Source: Sepioteuthis lessoniana
Lineage: Eukaryota; Mollusca; Cephalopoda; Myopsida; Loliginidae
Assembly: GCA_963585895.1 (NCBI GenBank)
Contig: OY757921.1
Coordinates: forward strand, 51,805,669-51,869,668
Reading direction: 5' to 3'
DNA: 64,000 nt
The notes below the pieces were generated by a model that was given only the letters and a program-made list of their open reading frames with translations, searched no databases and was not told where the DNA came from. Position numbers and translations under genes: made by a program. Positions within the stretch are counted from its first letter, which is position 1; every line of letters begins with the position of its first letter. This document shows, piece after piece, positions 10,938 to 22,829 of the stretch.

Positions 10938-11316
10938 AACCAGACCTAAAAATAATCAACCAAAAAAGAGAACTTGCAAAAATGTTGATTTTGCTCTCTC
11001 GGCTGACCACAGAACAAAACTGAAAGAATGTGAAAAGAAGGATAAGTACTTCGACCTTGCTAGGGAATTGAAAAAAAAAACCGTGGAAAACTCAGGTGAC
11101 AATTATACCAATTGTAATTGGTGCTTTTGGTACAGTAACTAAAGGATTACTAAAGGGAATGGAGGACTTGGAAGTTGGCGGACGAGTGGAGACCATCCAA
11201 ACTATATCATTATTGAGAACGGGCAGAATACTGAGAACAATCTTGGAGACTTGAAGAGACTTGCTGTCGCTAAAACTCCAGTGGAAGACTGTGTTAGCTG
11301 ATGTGAAAAAACTATG

Positions 11317-11358
<42 letters not shown>

Positions 11359-11360
11359 TA
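10938..11360 (+). mobile_element. RLE-type LINE, endonuclease fragment with long (AAT)n tail
   Basis: It starts after (AAT)n-like DNA at 10912-10938 and codes RPKNNQPKKRTCKNVDFAL (10940-10998), LDLARELKK-like sequence and the VETIQ end. A long (ATA)n tail follows at 11315-11356, then a short run of the complementary repeat. This is the last member of the plus-strand cluster. Confidence 0.85.
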
Positions 11361-11655
11361 TTATTATCATTATTATTCTTTTGCCTCTTTGAGTTCGTGT
11401 ATTCTATTTCCCCAATGACACGACTATCGTGAATTTAAGGCATTTCTGGTTTATTTATATGATGTCACAATTAGAAATACAAAAGAATTGAAGAAATCAA
11501 TCAGTAACTGACATAAAATTTCCTGATCTAGTCAGAAGTAATCATTGGCAAGTCAAATTAACCAAATGAAATAGAAAAACATCAATCAAAATACGAAATG
11601 TTCTTAGAGTATTTGTTCCGAATATCCCGCTATCCTACTGAGGATACGCCTGCGG

Positions 11656-11726
<71 letters not shown>

Positions 11727-12240
11727 ATTTGAATTTTATGTACAGTCGAACGTAAGTCTCAATCTCCTTAGTGGTGGAGAGAGTGAAAACTGAAGAAATA
11801 TAACGGGAGAGGGTATGAATTATTGCAAGTTTTAAACAAGTTTTTTTTTTATGTAAATGTTCAATAAAAGTTAAATTGAGAGTAAAACTTTATAGATGAC
11901 ATTTTCTAGCGATAAATAAAATTATACCGAGAATTACAAATGTAAACATTACTCATGTCGTACAAACTAATCTTTCAATATGATTATCGAATCACTTAAC
12001 AGAAAACAAACCAAGATGAGGTTGCCATAACATCAAAACAAAATAAAAATTCTTAAAAGACTAAAATATAAATATCAAAGTACAATGTGCAAGTTACTCA
12101 AATCTTTAGACAGAAAATAAATCCAGTCCGGTTGACATGACATTAAGATAAATAAATAAAAATGAAGTATAACGTTTTTAAATCAAAATGTTTATTACTC
12201 ACCCCCCAATAAAAAAACCATATGAAAGCGTAAAAACAGG
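11361..12240. other. Spacer with (AT)n(GT)n microsatellite
   Basis: A compound (AT)n then (GT)n array lies at 11659-11722. The rest is AT-rich and unassigned. Confidence 0.5.
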
Positions 12241-12245
12241 GTTAC

Positions 12246-12480
12246 TGGTGTGGACCCAATTTGGGACCACGAAAAGATAACTCGGAACACGGTATAAGTT
12301 TATGGATATATTGAAATAACAAGATACAGAGAAAAGTGGTGGTGTAAGCTAGGCTTACATGTTAGTCGATATCCAGTCTCTCCGACTGGCTGTCCATTCA
12401 TCCAAACAACGAAAGTACTTGGCTCTCGATTAATATAGGATTTGAAAGAGTCCATCAAAGGGTAGGTAATGGTCCCTTCC
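12246..12480 (-). repeat. 3' LTR of the Gypsy copy
   Basis: It matches 15456-15688 over its length, including the words TTGGGACCACGAAAAGATAA and TTGGCTCTCGATTAATATAG. On the minus strand it ends in CA next to the GTTAC target duplication. Confidence 0.9.
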
Positions 12481-12611
12481 AAGAGGTTTTTTTCTGTAGA
12501 GACAAAAAAGCTGTTTAAAAATCTCTTCAACCTCAATTTGAAGATTTGAATCTATTTTTGAAAAGATTTTGCCGCCATTGAATTTATTGAATATTTCCTC
12601 AGGGATCGGGA

Positions 12612-12870
12612 GAGGGTAGTGGTGGTTTTTAGTGCTTCTGGGAGACCTAGGTTCAATCCCAGGTCGAGTCATACCAAAGACTTTAAAAATGGAACTTGAT
12701 ACCACCTTGCTTAACACTCAGCATTATAAGGTACGGTTCAAGGGTAAAGTGGAGCAATCCAGGGAATGGAGTAGCGCCCTCCCCTACACCTTGGTGTAGT
12801 AGCTATCGAAAAGGGAGCCTTCGGGTCACCCTCGACTATGGTCGCTAACTTTACTTTACTTACTTTACTC
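12612..12870 (+). mobile_element. tRNA-derived SINE, family B, inserted in the Gypsy copy
   Basis: The body matches 5709-5975, with a B-box-like AGGTTCAATCCC at about 12649-12660, GGAGCCTTCGGGTCACCCTC, and a (TTTAC)n tail at 12850-12868. Reverse transcriptase sequence of the Gypsy element lies on both sides, so this SINE is the younger insertion. Confidence 0.85.
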
Positions 12871-12902
12871 AACCCTGTTGAAAAATCGGTGTAAACCCTA
12901 AT

Positions 12903-13450
12903 TCAATTAGAATTTTTCCTCACATAGACTATTAGCGCAGCCCACTTGCTAAAATCTGCCTTAGACAGGATACCTGCTTTTCCCAAGCTGTCCAGTTCTT
13001 CATCTATTTGCTCTAGAGCCACGAAAGGGACGTTTCGAATTTTTTCAAATATGGGCTGGGCATGGTCCCTTACATGGAATTGTGCTTTTATTTTGGTACA
13101 TTTCCCAAGGCCGCTTAAAAACACCTCTGGGAATTTTTGTTTGAGTTCGTATTTAAATTTTTCTGTGTTAGTAATTGGGCTTTCTAATTTACGGCAGAAC
13201 GTGCCCAAAGGGCAGTCCCAAAGGTTGAATATTTCAATCCAATCCGTACCGAATAGATTGTCTTTGTTTTTGAGCACATATGCAATGAGTTTCTTTGCAA
13301 TTCTATTCAAGGTTACAGTGATAACGACTTCACCCAAAATGTTTATACTATCACCTCTTACAGAACGTGCTGTCTTTTTCGTTCTCAGTAAAGCTGTTTT
13401 GTTTAGACGTCGCCACGTACGCAAATTTATAATCGAGAGGTTAGAACCCG
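12903..13450 (-). pseudogene. Gypsy protease to RT-start region (fossil)
   Basis: The minus strand codes an aspartic protease motif (LDSGSN near 13440) and a linker. The reverse transcriptase N-terminus follows, with FPEVF and the block ALEQIDEELDSLGKAGIL, which is typical of Gypsy pol. This is part of the element at 12246-15688. Confidence 0.85.
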
Positions 13451-13795
13451 AGTCAAGTTGGAATTTTACGGTCTAGTTAAAAAATTTAACCGATACGTAT
13501 TTGCGTAAATTCCCGGCTTTGTTAACACCTGACTGTGTTTGTCTTATTTCATTTCTGGGTTTTCTGGATTTTTGGCATACCAACAACGTGTTACTTCGTG
13601 TCCAACTTCACCTCAGTTTTTACAGGTTAACTTCTTTTTCGCTGGACAAAACCTCATCCTGTGTAGGTCACCACAGATGGTCCTTGGAGGTGTATTTTCT
13701 CTTCTATTCGTTCTTTGTTTGTCGTTAATTTTTGGTCACGCAATTTTACTTTCTCTTTCTGTGGATAATAGCTTGTCGGTTTACTCTTGATTTTT

Positions 13796-14626
13796 TTATA
13801 TAAGCAACTCCCGATTCCTCAATAGTTTTAGGGTCACTTTTAACGAATAATACCCTCTAGCAATCCTCAGCCATTGTTTTTTAAGGGACAGACCTTGTCC
13901 GTTCTCTAATTTAGTTAACGCGCGGCGTCTAATTTCAGCATCTTCAGCTGAGACCAGACCCTGCGCGAAAATAAAACATTTGAAGTCGTCTGCGGTTAAA
14001 TCTGCTAACTTGAAATCGTTGCAGTGTTTATTTACAGTCACTGCAAACGTCAAATTATCTTGTTGGTCATCCTTAAATATATTAAGGCATTTCTATCTCT
14101 TATGAAAAGTGATAAGCTTGGCCGAAATAGTTCAGATAATAATTTAACTGTCTCTGACAACTCCAGATCCATTGTTTTTTTGGGGGAGGATAAAATCAAC
14201 GAACCTACTTTGTTCAGTTGTACCCAATTTCCTGAGTAATAAACGTACCTTTTTTTCATCTGACCATTCTTTGCAGTCCACGTTAAATACGTCTTCATAT
14301 CGTCGGTAGAATGCATGAAAGGTTTTATCGTTTTCTGGTACATACTCAAAAGTTTCTATGGTACTGTACATAGTAATATCATTCTCAAGAGCTTTAGTGC
14401 AGTTTAATGATTTTAATAGTAACTCTTCCATTTGGTTTTGTCGTTCTTCACGCTTCAGTAATGCTTGTCGGAGTCTTTCCTCATTTCTTTGTTGTTGTTG
14501 TTCTTCTTCTTCTTTTTGTTGCTGTACCCGCAGTTCTTCCATTCTCTGTTGCCTTTCATCGCTCTTCTGTTGAAGGTCCATCTGAACTTTTAACATCTGA
14601 ACAATTATTTTCTGGAAGTACTCCAT
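13796..14626 (-). pseudogene. Gypsy gag region (fossil)
   Basis: The minus-strand frame begins MEYFQKIIVQMLKVQMDLQ and has a glutamine- and glutamate-rich coiled-coil segment at residues ~20-65. It then shows a gag block with FHAFYRRYEDVF and KVRLLLRKLG (residues ~105-140). The rest of gag continues at lower coordinates, and a zinc-knuckle-like cysteine and histidine cluster lies near 13590-13690. Confidence 0.8.
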
Positions 14627-14709
14627 TATTGGATAACAGAAATTTTTGTAATATCAAAAACGAAATTGACAACGATTTTTTATGTGGAAGAAGAGAAAGC
14701 AAAAAAAAA

Positions 14710-14740
<31 letters not shown>

Positions 14741-15455
14741 CAGTAATTACGGTTTTTTTAACACGTGACAATAAGAGAAGGGACAACAAAATTTTTTTAA
14801 AATCCAGTTAAGGTTTTTCCGTTTATTTCTCTTTAAAATGCCGTTGTTTTTACCAAAAAAAAAAAAAAAATTTCCTGGTGTGGTGTTGAATTTTGTTTGA
14901 CGTTATTTCGACTAGAGCAGGTTTTGCTTTCTTTAATTGGGGTACTGCGAAATTTGTCAGTAGACTTTGAAGTGTGGGGAGAGTGGACTTAGTTCATAAG
15001 TGTTGACTGGTTTTAATATTGGTTGAACTTGTTTTTCTGTTCAGAAGAGATTGGTTTTAATTTCCAAGAATGTTGTTCGGTAATTTCGAGGAGGGGTAAC
15101 TTTTATGCACGAAATTGCTGGTCGCCCGTTTACTTGAGATCAGCAAGGTTTGACTAGATTTGAAAACCTCGTTTGCCAAGTTCGACAGTTGATGTGTAAA
15201 TCCACTGGAATTTTGCTTGAGTACGTAAACTCGAATCCTTGTTTGTCAGTTGATGTATGAATCAACTGGGATTATTTTGTGAGTACGTAGTCTTGAAATC
15301 CTTGTTCCCCAGTTGAAGTATGAATCAACTAGGAATTTTTGCTTTTGCATGAGTATGTAATCACGAATCTATGTCACCAGTTTAAGTCTGAGTCAACTGT
15401 TTTTTTTTTTTTTTGCTTTTGCTTGAGAACGTAGAATCGAATCCTCGTCGCCAGT

Positions 15456-15688
15456 TGAGGTGGACTCAATTTGGGACCACGAAAAGATAACTCGGAACAT
15501 GGTATAAGTTTAAGGATATATTGAAGTAACAAGATACTGAGAAAAGTGGTCGTGTAAACTCGGCTTACTAGTCAGTCAAATATCCAGTCTCTACGACCGG
15601 CTGACCATTCATCCAAACAAGGAGAGTACTTGGCTCTCGATTAATATAGGATTTAAAGAGTCCATCAAAGGGTAACGGTCCTCTAACA
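15456..15688 (-). repeat. 5' LTR of the Gypsy copy
   Basis: This is the partner of 12246-12480. On the minus strand it begins with TG at 15688 and ends in CA at 15456, two bases before the primer-site-like TGGCGACGAGGAT. Confidence 0.9.
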
Positions 15689-15693
15689 GTTAC

Positions 15694-15832
15694 CTATAAA
15701 TAGGATCTGAAGAAATTTATTTCAATTCTAACACGGAAATAATATTAAAAGTATGGACTAAAAGAATTGCTCATTATTTCATTTTACGAAAATATTACTT
15801 TTTTGCATAATGTATTCTTTCTGTCAATTTAT

Positions 15833-15919
<87 letters not shown>

Positions 15920-17869
15920 TATTTTATTATATTTATCTGCTTTCCACTCCCTATTTTCTCTTCTGCACTACGCTGCCATATTTTGGCATTGCGTGAGGAA
16001 TATTCAATATTTATGAGTTTTTCCTCCACTAATTTTTCCTATGTGTTTTAGCTGACGAAATTTTAATTGTGAAGATGATAGTTTCTTTTGGTTTCATCCT
16101 ATAAGGCTGGATAATATTTTAGCACTTTTTTAATGGAAGAAAACATTCAATGCACACACACACATACACATAGATAGATAGATAGATAGTAGTATGAAGC
16201 ATAAGCATATATACTTCAATCCCCATTTTTTTTATAACATATCTTGATAAAAATCCATTAAAATGGATTCTAACGCGTCGGGTTCGAAAGAATTATCTTC
16301 ACCTTTGAGACAAAAATAACTTTGATAAAAAGAAGCTAAAATTTAAAATGAGAATTTTATCCTTTGACTCGTTTGCTTACACTTTATAGCATTACTTTCA
16401 ATACCAAATAGTGCATATCTTAATAGAGGGAAGTTTTAAACCAGTAAGTGGTAGAATAGAAATTTCAATTGAATTTACTTCCGATCAAACAGAGTGCACT
16501 GAAATGTTCAATTAATATCTATTTAAGTTATTCTTGTAAGATTTCTTCTCCGTTTTCAGTTCACAATATATCTTGATGATTGGATTCTATTTGCCGATCC
16601 CTTTTACAAAATCCCATAAGTTATCTTTCCAGAATAAAGAGAATTTCTTTTCAAAAGTAGGATTTATTTTTAAAATCCACAATGTTTCTGAAAATTTTAT
16701 CCCAAATTGGGCTTTCTTCATTTTAATGGTATTTAGATATTTCAAATAATCCATTTTAAACCTATTCTTAGAAGGAAAATAAAGGCTTTTTCTCTCTTAG
16801 GTTTTACACTGAGTGTAGGTTGAATGATGAATCAAACAAAACAGAAGAAAAATACAAAGAATATAGAATACGAATAATGTTTAAACTTATCTATTTGATT
16901 CATATATGTGGACTTATCAAGTACTACAACTCCGTCATTAAGTGGAGCTGGAAGTAATGGTAAAGAAGAGTTACTCTTCACTCCCCATATTTTCAGAACG
17001 AGTATCTTACCAGAATATTCAGTTTTTCAGTCAGGACCCATTTTGTTCTTTGGTGTGGAGAGCCTAACTTTTCAGAGGTATCATTGTTACGTCATTTCAA
17101 TAAATAATATATAGACTGTTTTTTACTTTAAAGTCTTCTTACACTATCTAAAATTAGATTATTATGATATCAAATTCAAAGAAGCCATATAGCCATGGCA
17201 AATATTCAGACAGAGAACGCTCTTCCAGCTTAGCTGACTTTAAAAAAAGAAATTGATGTTATTAAGATCCTATAGTTGGTTCCAGCAAAAATGTAATTAA
17301 GAGGATGAATGAAAGTTTAGATATATTCATTTAATCATTCCTTCCTATGATTTTACGAGTTATATAAACAGATTGTAAAAATAGATTTTTCTACTTCTAT
17401 TTTTTTTTTTTAGTTTGAAATGAAAGCTATTATACTGACTTTGAAATTGGGATTCTAATATTTACAAGAAGACAAAGAAAATCATCAAAATGCCATTGGC
17501 ATCTCGTTTCATGACATTTGAAAGATATTTTAGATATTTCAGATATTTTGACACTAAAAAAAAGAATAGACGCACAAATTCAATAGTAATCGACGTAAAG
17601 GATTTTTAAAAAATATTACACCCTTTTTGTTTGTTTTAAATTTGCATAATTTTGTGACGTCTACCTGGCTTTGAGCACGCATTTCCGCTTACGTACAAGG
17701 CATCGTAATAAAGGAGTTGCAATCGGGGAAAAGATTAGAAAATCAATAAATAAATTCATTTGTTAGAAACATCAATTCTTGCGTGATTATAAAATCAAAT
17801 CATTCCTGTACTTGACATGTTCATTCCATAGAACTGAAAATATGGACAACTCATGATCAATAGAGATAC
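15694..17869. other. AT-rich spacer with microsatellites
   Basis: An (AC)n(AT)n array lies at 15835-15914 and an (AC)n then (TAGA)n array at 16153-16189. A hairpin-bearing stretch at 16238-16290 has the perfect 8-bp stem AATCCATT/AATGGATT followed by CGCGTC. It resembles the CTGATGA-type repeats described at 49255, but the core is degraded. No gene is recognised. Confidence 0.5.
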
Positions 17870-18718
17870 TCCAAAATGGTTTGCTCACTTGACTGTGATA
17901 CTGATTTCTTCGACATAGTTACTGAAGTCTTACAAGGAGATACATTAGCGCTACATATGTTTTATAATCTGCTCAAATTACTTACTGCGAACATCAATAG
18001 ATCTGATAAGAGGAAATATTTTCGCATTAAAAAAAGGCAAGAAGCAGATAATATACACAAAATCTATGACGAACGCTGACTACGCAAATTACCTAGCGCT
18101 TCTAATAAATACACCTACCCAAGAAAACCAATTTTCTTAAATACGATGAAACCAAGTCCACATAAAAAGACAAGCCTCTAAAATTAGTTGTCCAGTTCGC
18201 GTACCTCGAAGCAATATGTCATCTACTGAAAGTAATGTCAACATATATATATATATATATACGGAACACATGGACTGATATTGACAGGTTTTCAATCATA
18301 TGAAAATATGATCTCTCAGATAAAATCGACTGAGATTTCTTCTAAGCTATGGTTTAGTACTACTATATGTTTGAACCAGTTTGACTCTAAACGAAACGCG
18401 TTGAGAAAAAGCCAGATAGGAACTACACAAGAATGCAGCGTGCTGTTTTTAAAAAAATTCTGGAAGCAGCACTTCATAAAACAGCAGTTGTACGGGCACC
18501 TGTTTACTATCTCACAAACTATTTAAATAAGACAAACAAGATATGCTGGAAACTGTTAAAGAAATACGAACGAACTCATAAGCGAAGTTTTCGTATGAAT
18601 TCTTAAAGATGAACACACCAGTGTTGGCCCATTAGCAAAGATTTGCATATATCAGCTCTGTGTTGACACAGGATACTGTCTACAGGATCTGCCAAGAGCA
18701 AAAAAAACGATAGGAAAG

Positions 18719-18774
<56 letters not shown>

Positions 18775-18815
18775 AGGATCTGTGCTATCTGTTCAGCCTT
18801 GATGATATACTTGTA
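17870..18815 (+). mobile_element. RTE-type LINE fragment, plus strand
   Basis: Translated pieces match the RTE copy at 37302-40200. FFDIVTEVLQGDTLA (RT motif B) is at 17908-17953 and a degraded catalytic loop is near 18065-18100. The C-terminal KQQLYGHLFTI block is at 18480-18515, with LCVDTGYCLQDLP near 18656-18695. It is frameshifted, with an (AT)n run at 18243-18260. A (GA)n array occupies 18722-18770, where intact copies code KWRE. A decayed 3' end follows and ends near 18812. Confidence 0.85.
18722..18770 (+). repeat. (GA)n grown inside an RTE 3' end
   Basis: The array begins within the triplets TGG AGA GAG, which correspond to the WRE codons of the RTE LINE. Sequence matching the element's last bases follows it. 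Confidence 0.85.
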
Positions 18816-18868
18816 TATATAGAGTAAGGCGTGTCGGCAACACGGATTCCTTTGATCCTCTCTTTCTT

Positions 18869-18915
<47 letters not shown>

Positions 18916-19300
18916 CAATCCATCGGCCATCCTTCTTTTTAAGTCCTCTAAATGGCATTTACTATCCGCACAGAGTCTAAGGCCTTTCAACCACGGTGAA
19001 TCCATAAGTAGGAGTCCTTTGGAGAATGCCACTGATGAGTTAATCCTTACTTCTCCGGTAACGCTCAGCATGTCTTGTTCGTTTTTACTTCATTGGTTTG
19101 TAAGATGGGAGGTAAATAGTCATACAGCTTCAGTTTGGTAAAGAGCTGCTTCTGGGATTTGTTCAAAACAGCACACAGCATCCTTGTGTAGTTCCTGTGT
19201 ATCTTTTTCTCAAAATGTATCCTTAAAGTCTTGTGGAGGCCTGCAACCACCGTTGAACACAGTGACCGACTGTGAGACTGATAACAAAGGGTCACCAACT
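18816..19300 (-). mobile_element. RTE-type LINE 3' fragment, minus strand
   Basis: The minus strand codes FEKKIHRNYTRMLCAVLNKS (19215-19154) and LCADSKCHLEDL (18990-18953), matching the C-terminus of the RTE copy at 37302-40200. A (GA)n array (18866-18914, minus strand) lies at the same WRE position as in the neighbouring plus-strand copy. Its 3' end meets the 3' end of that copy near 18815. Confidence 0.85.
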
Positions 19301-21694
19301 AGAACTCTCGTGGTTGATGTGAGAAATGTTCTCTCGAGATTTGACGGCCTTATGAAAAGATTCAGTTAGTTATTAACCGGCAGAAGAAGAAACGGCTTGA
19401 ATATGAGTGCTAGCTAAATCGCCACAGTGGAATGACTACGATTTTCCAAATATCATCATCGACTCATAAGAATCGCTTTATATCTCCTTTTTTGAGACCA
19501 GTTCGAAGGGAGGTTGACACAGACAAATAAAGTGAGTGTTATTTTTTCTTTGACCAAGTGTCTGAACTTTTCCTTTTTTCTATTATGAACACACCATCTA
19601 TTCATATCGTCTTTGGCTCCCCCAACTTTCTTCAAGACCTGACACTTTATATTTTTTAAAATGTCTAATGTAATTTTTTTTATATCCGGATTGTTCACTG
19701 GCTACATCACTGATTTTATATTATGTTCCTGAAGAAAAGTTTTAATTTATTTTGCTCTGCGACATGATGAATTATCGTTCAGTAAACAGGATTTTATCAT
19801 CATCAATCCTATTGATAGAATGTGAAAATCATTCTAGATTTTAATGGATACGTTTATTGTTGAGGTAAGGAATACCATCTTTCCCGGGTCTCTTAAATGT
19901 CATACAAACCTATGAATTGTTTTCTTCCGGCAGCCATCATTATGTATTCTATTTGAACTAGACAAATGTTCTAGTATCATCGTCTTAACAAATGCAGGTT
20001 CTAAATATTATTTTAATTTATGATTGTTTCTCTTAATCTTACTTTAAGCTCATTTTCTTATGTTTGTGGGTTTGTAATTCATTTTGTTTGTCTCTTCTTA
20101 ATTTGAATTCGGTCACAAATACTGACTCCTGTTTCGATTCATTTGTTTTTTGACACTTTTAAGTGCCAAAATCATTATTTTGACTTTGCTATTCTGATGG
20201 TTTGATATCGTGTGGTCTACGATAGTATTTTCCTTTTAAGCACCCCCATCCCGTTATATTTTCACTAGATTTAGCTATTTCAATGGGTTTTATAATCCTT
20301 TCCATTGCTTCAATTGACAATTATTTTATTTGAGCTATATTACCTTTCAATTATGTATGTCCGACCACTTGTTGCGGTCTCCAAGAAGTAAGTTTTAACT
20401 ATTGGCTTCCGCTTGTATTTGTTTTAGGAATGCATATAACAAGACCATTGCATAATATTTCCCTCAACATCCATGATATTTGCTATGAATGACTTGAAAA
20501 ATATGTAGTTAACTTATATAATTTAATCTAGATGGTTTATCGAATATTTTTGAAGCCAGAATATTTAGGTCTTGAATAAAAAATATTATTCGTCTAATCT
20601 CTCATTCGTTTATTTAATGCTAAATAAATAAAACTTAAGTATACTAATTCCAAAATATTGGATATTTTTACATATCTTTTATGATATATATTTTGTACAA
20701 TCTTTTAAAATAAAAATTCCTGTTTTTTTCAAATCCTTTGTAATCAATTACTTGATAGTTACTAGAAAAAACCGTAACATTTATATTTATATATATATAC
20801 AGAGAGAGAGAGAGAGAGAGAAAGAGAGAGCATGTTTTTATAAACGGCAAAATCCTTCGGACAACAGAGTCCACACACATGTAAATATTACGTCACGCAA
20901 TTAAATAAATGTTATAAGAAGTTAGTTTATAAGACCATAGAAATTACTATCGACTCTAACTGTTTATTCCATGCTTCTGTCTATGAGCTACACGATGCAA
21001 ATATCAATTAATGATAACAATATTTGTCATATGATAAAACTCTGCTAAACTACAACAGAATTCATCAGTTAAGTTTATTACCTCATCTGTCATCCTTATT
21101 CAAAACTAGCTTATGAGTTTTATTGTCATTTTCTAAGATTTTCATGTTTTTAAAGTCCGATCACGTTTTTAATCATGAGACATATTTAAGATATAAGAAT
21201 TCAAATAGTGTGAATGATGCCCAAACGGTTTCACGCACAGCTATCAAATTTGCAATGCAAAATACAATGTAACAACATTATTACATTTTCTTCTTTCTTG
21301 GCAGACAGTGCTTTTCCCCATATGCTTATACCAAAGATAAATGAATAATACCTATTTTTCTTTTAAAAATTTGTTTTTGTGACCAAGAAAATGATTTTAA
21401 TATTTCCCATTTTTCTGAACATCCAATACTGAGTAGATAATACAGACATTTCTGGGATATTTTTGTTAATTTTTGTATGAATGCATTTAAGTTTTGATTC
21501 ATGGGTTGCTTTCTTCCGACAATATGAACATGAAAATGTGCAAATTTGCCCGTTTTTAAATAGGTTAATTCTAACATTTCAAAATTCAAAGTTTGAAGGA
21601 AATAATGACCCTTTTCTATACATTTACAACATAAGAAAGAAAATGAACAACGAATTGTTGAGGTACTATTTACCAACCCCTCCGCTCGAGCAGG
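19301..21694. other. AT-rich spacer, nothing recognised
   Basis: An (AT)n(GA)n array lies at 20787-20830. The frames seen are short and low in complexity and match no known family. Confidence 0.5.
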
Positions 21695-21965
21695 ATATGA
21701 CACAAGGTCAATTTTTAAGCGGAGTTTAACAGGTTTGAATTCAGAGTTTTCCTTCTCCTACACTAGTTGCCTCACCAAGGCTGAAGAACCTAGTCTGTCC
21801 TACTATTTATCCATAGCTGGAGGGAGAATAATTGGATTCATACCTTTCCCAAGGGTATTAGTGCTATGTGAAATGCAATCAGTCTCGTCCAGGATTTGAA
21901 CTCGTATCGCCGTGTTCATTTCCTACGGCGATAACGACTACACCACGGGCACCAACGAATTGTTG
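21695..21965 (-). mobile_element. tRNA-derived SINE, family C
   Basis: On the minus strand the head has GTGGTGTAGTCGTTATCGCC (A-box region, 21952-21933) and the B-box-like GAGTTCAAATCC (21903-21892). A body with AGTAGGACAGACTAGGTTC follows. A second copy at 54822-55235 and weaker ones at 36412-36552 and 34085-34165 share the body. Confidence 0.8.
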
Positions 21966-22619
21966 AGGTTAACAAAAACTAGCTTATGCAGTACATATAG
22001 AATGGCTGCTAGCTACACATGGGGACATCGAATGTTACACATCATTTCCAAGGCTTAAAAGAGGTGTTGCGAAGTTGCCATCGAATTTTGTTTATGAAAC
22101 AATAATTAGATTTTGTATAAGACGGAAACATTCGAGAAATTACTTTTCCAAATAAGAAAAAATTCCTCGTTATTTGATGGGTTGCTCAGACTCGGAACAT
22201 CACTATTGATTTAGAACATCTCACCTTTTCTGCATAGATAACGTTAACCGCCGTACGTCCGGATTTTGTGAGCTTACCAATTTAAAAAGAATTTACATAA
22301 TTGAGTGAAAGGTACCTTTTGAGGAAAATATTGACTGGACACATGCACGTAATCTAGAAAAAAACAATGATATGACAGAGGAATGCGTACACAACTCCTG
22401 AACCACCTATATATCGGCTGTTTCAAAAAAAGACAGTTTCAGAATATTTGATATAATTTGTTAATTTAGAAACTTGGCCAATTCTGATTTTAATTATCTC
22501 AAATGTTAACACCATGTTTAGAAACAACTAAAAAAATTAGGTTTAATGTTTAGTGCTTTTTTTTCTTTTCGGCTCTAGAAATGCCATTCACAAGAAATGG
22601 GTATTAAAAAATTAAACAA

Positions 22620-22702
<83 letters not shown>

Positions 22703-22829
22703 GGGGGTAATATAAAATACCCAGGATATGTTGTGGACAATAGTAGAAGTATATATATATATATATATATATATATAATCAAAGAACTAAACATTTTCCC
22801 AACTTCCTATATTTAAAATCATCACTTCT
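21966..22829. other. Spacer with long (AT)n
   Basis: (AT)n arrays occupy 22622-22698 and 22751-22777. No gene is seen. Confidence 0.5.

Larger units (their letters stand above)
12246..15688 (-). mobile_element. Gypsy-type LTR retrotransposon, broken, minus strand
   Basis: The element is bounded by two LTRs of about 233 bases (15456-15688 and 12246-12480). GTTAC lies just outside each end (12241-12245 and 15689-15693), a 5-base target duplication. Inside, a primer-site-like TGGCGACGAGGAT is on the minus strand at 15441-15453. Parts seen in order are gag, a CCHC zinc knuckle region, the aspartic protease motif LDSGSN and the start of reverse transcriptase. A family B SINE is inserted in the RT part. 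The LTRs differ at roughly one base in ten by eye, so the insertion is old. It carries several breaks and is a fossil. A (CA)n run at 14710-14736 lies between the LTR and gag. Confidence 0.9.

Noticed and set aside
12946-13790. Plus-strand frames of 75-176 codons over 12.9-13.8 kb
   Set aside because: They are antisense shadows of the minus-strand Gypsy protease and RT region.
18603-19071. Arginine-glutamate repeat frames near 18.7-18.9 kb
   Set aside because: They come from (GA)n arrays in RTE LINE ends. The flanking residues are LINE remnants.
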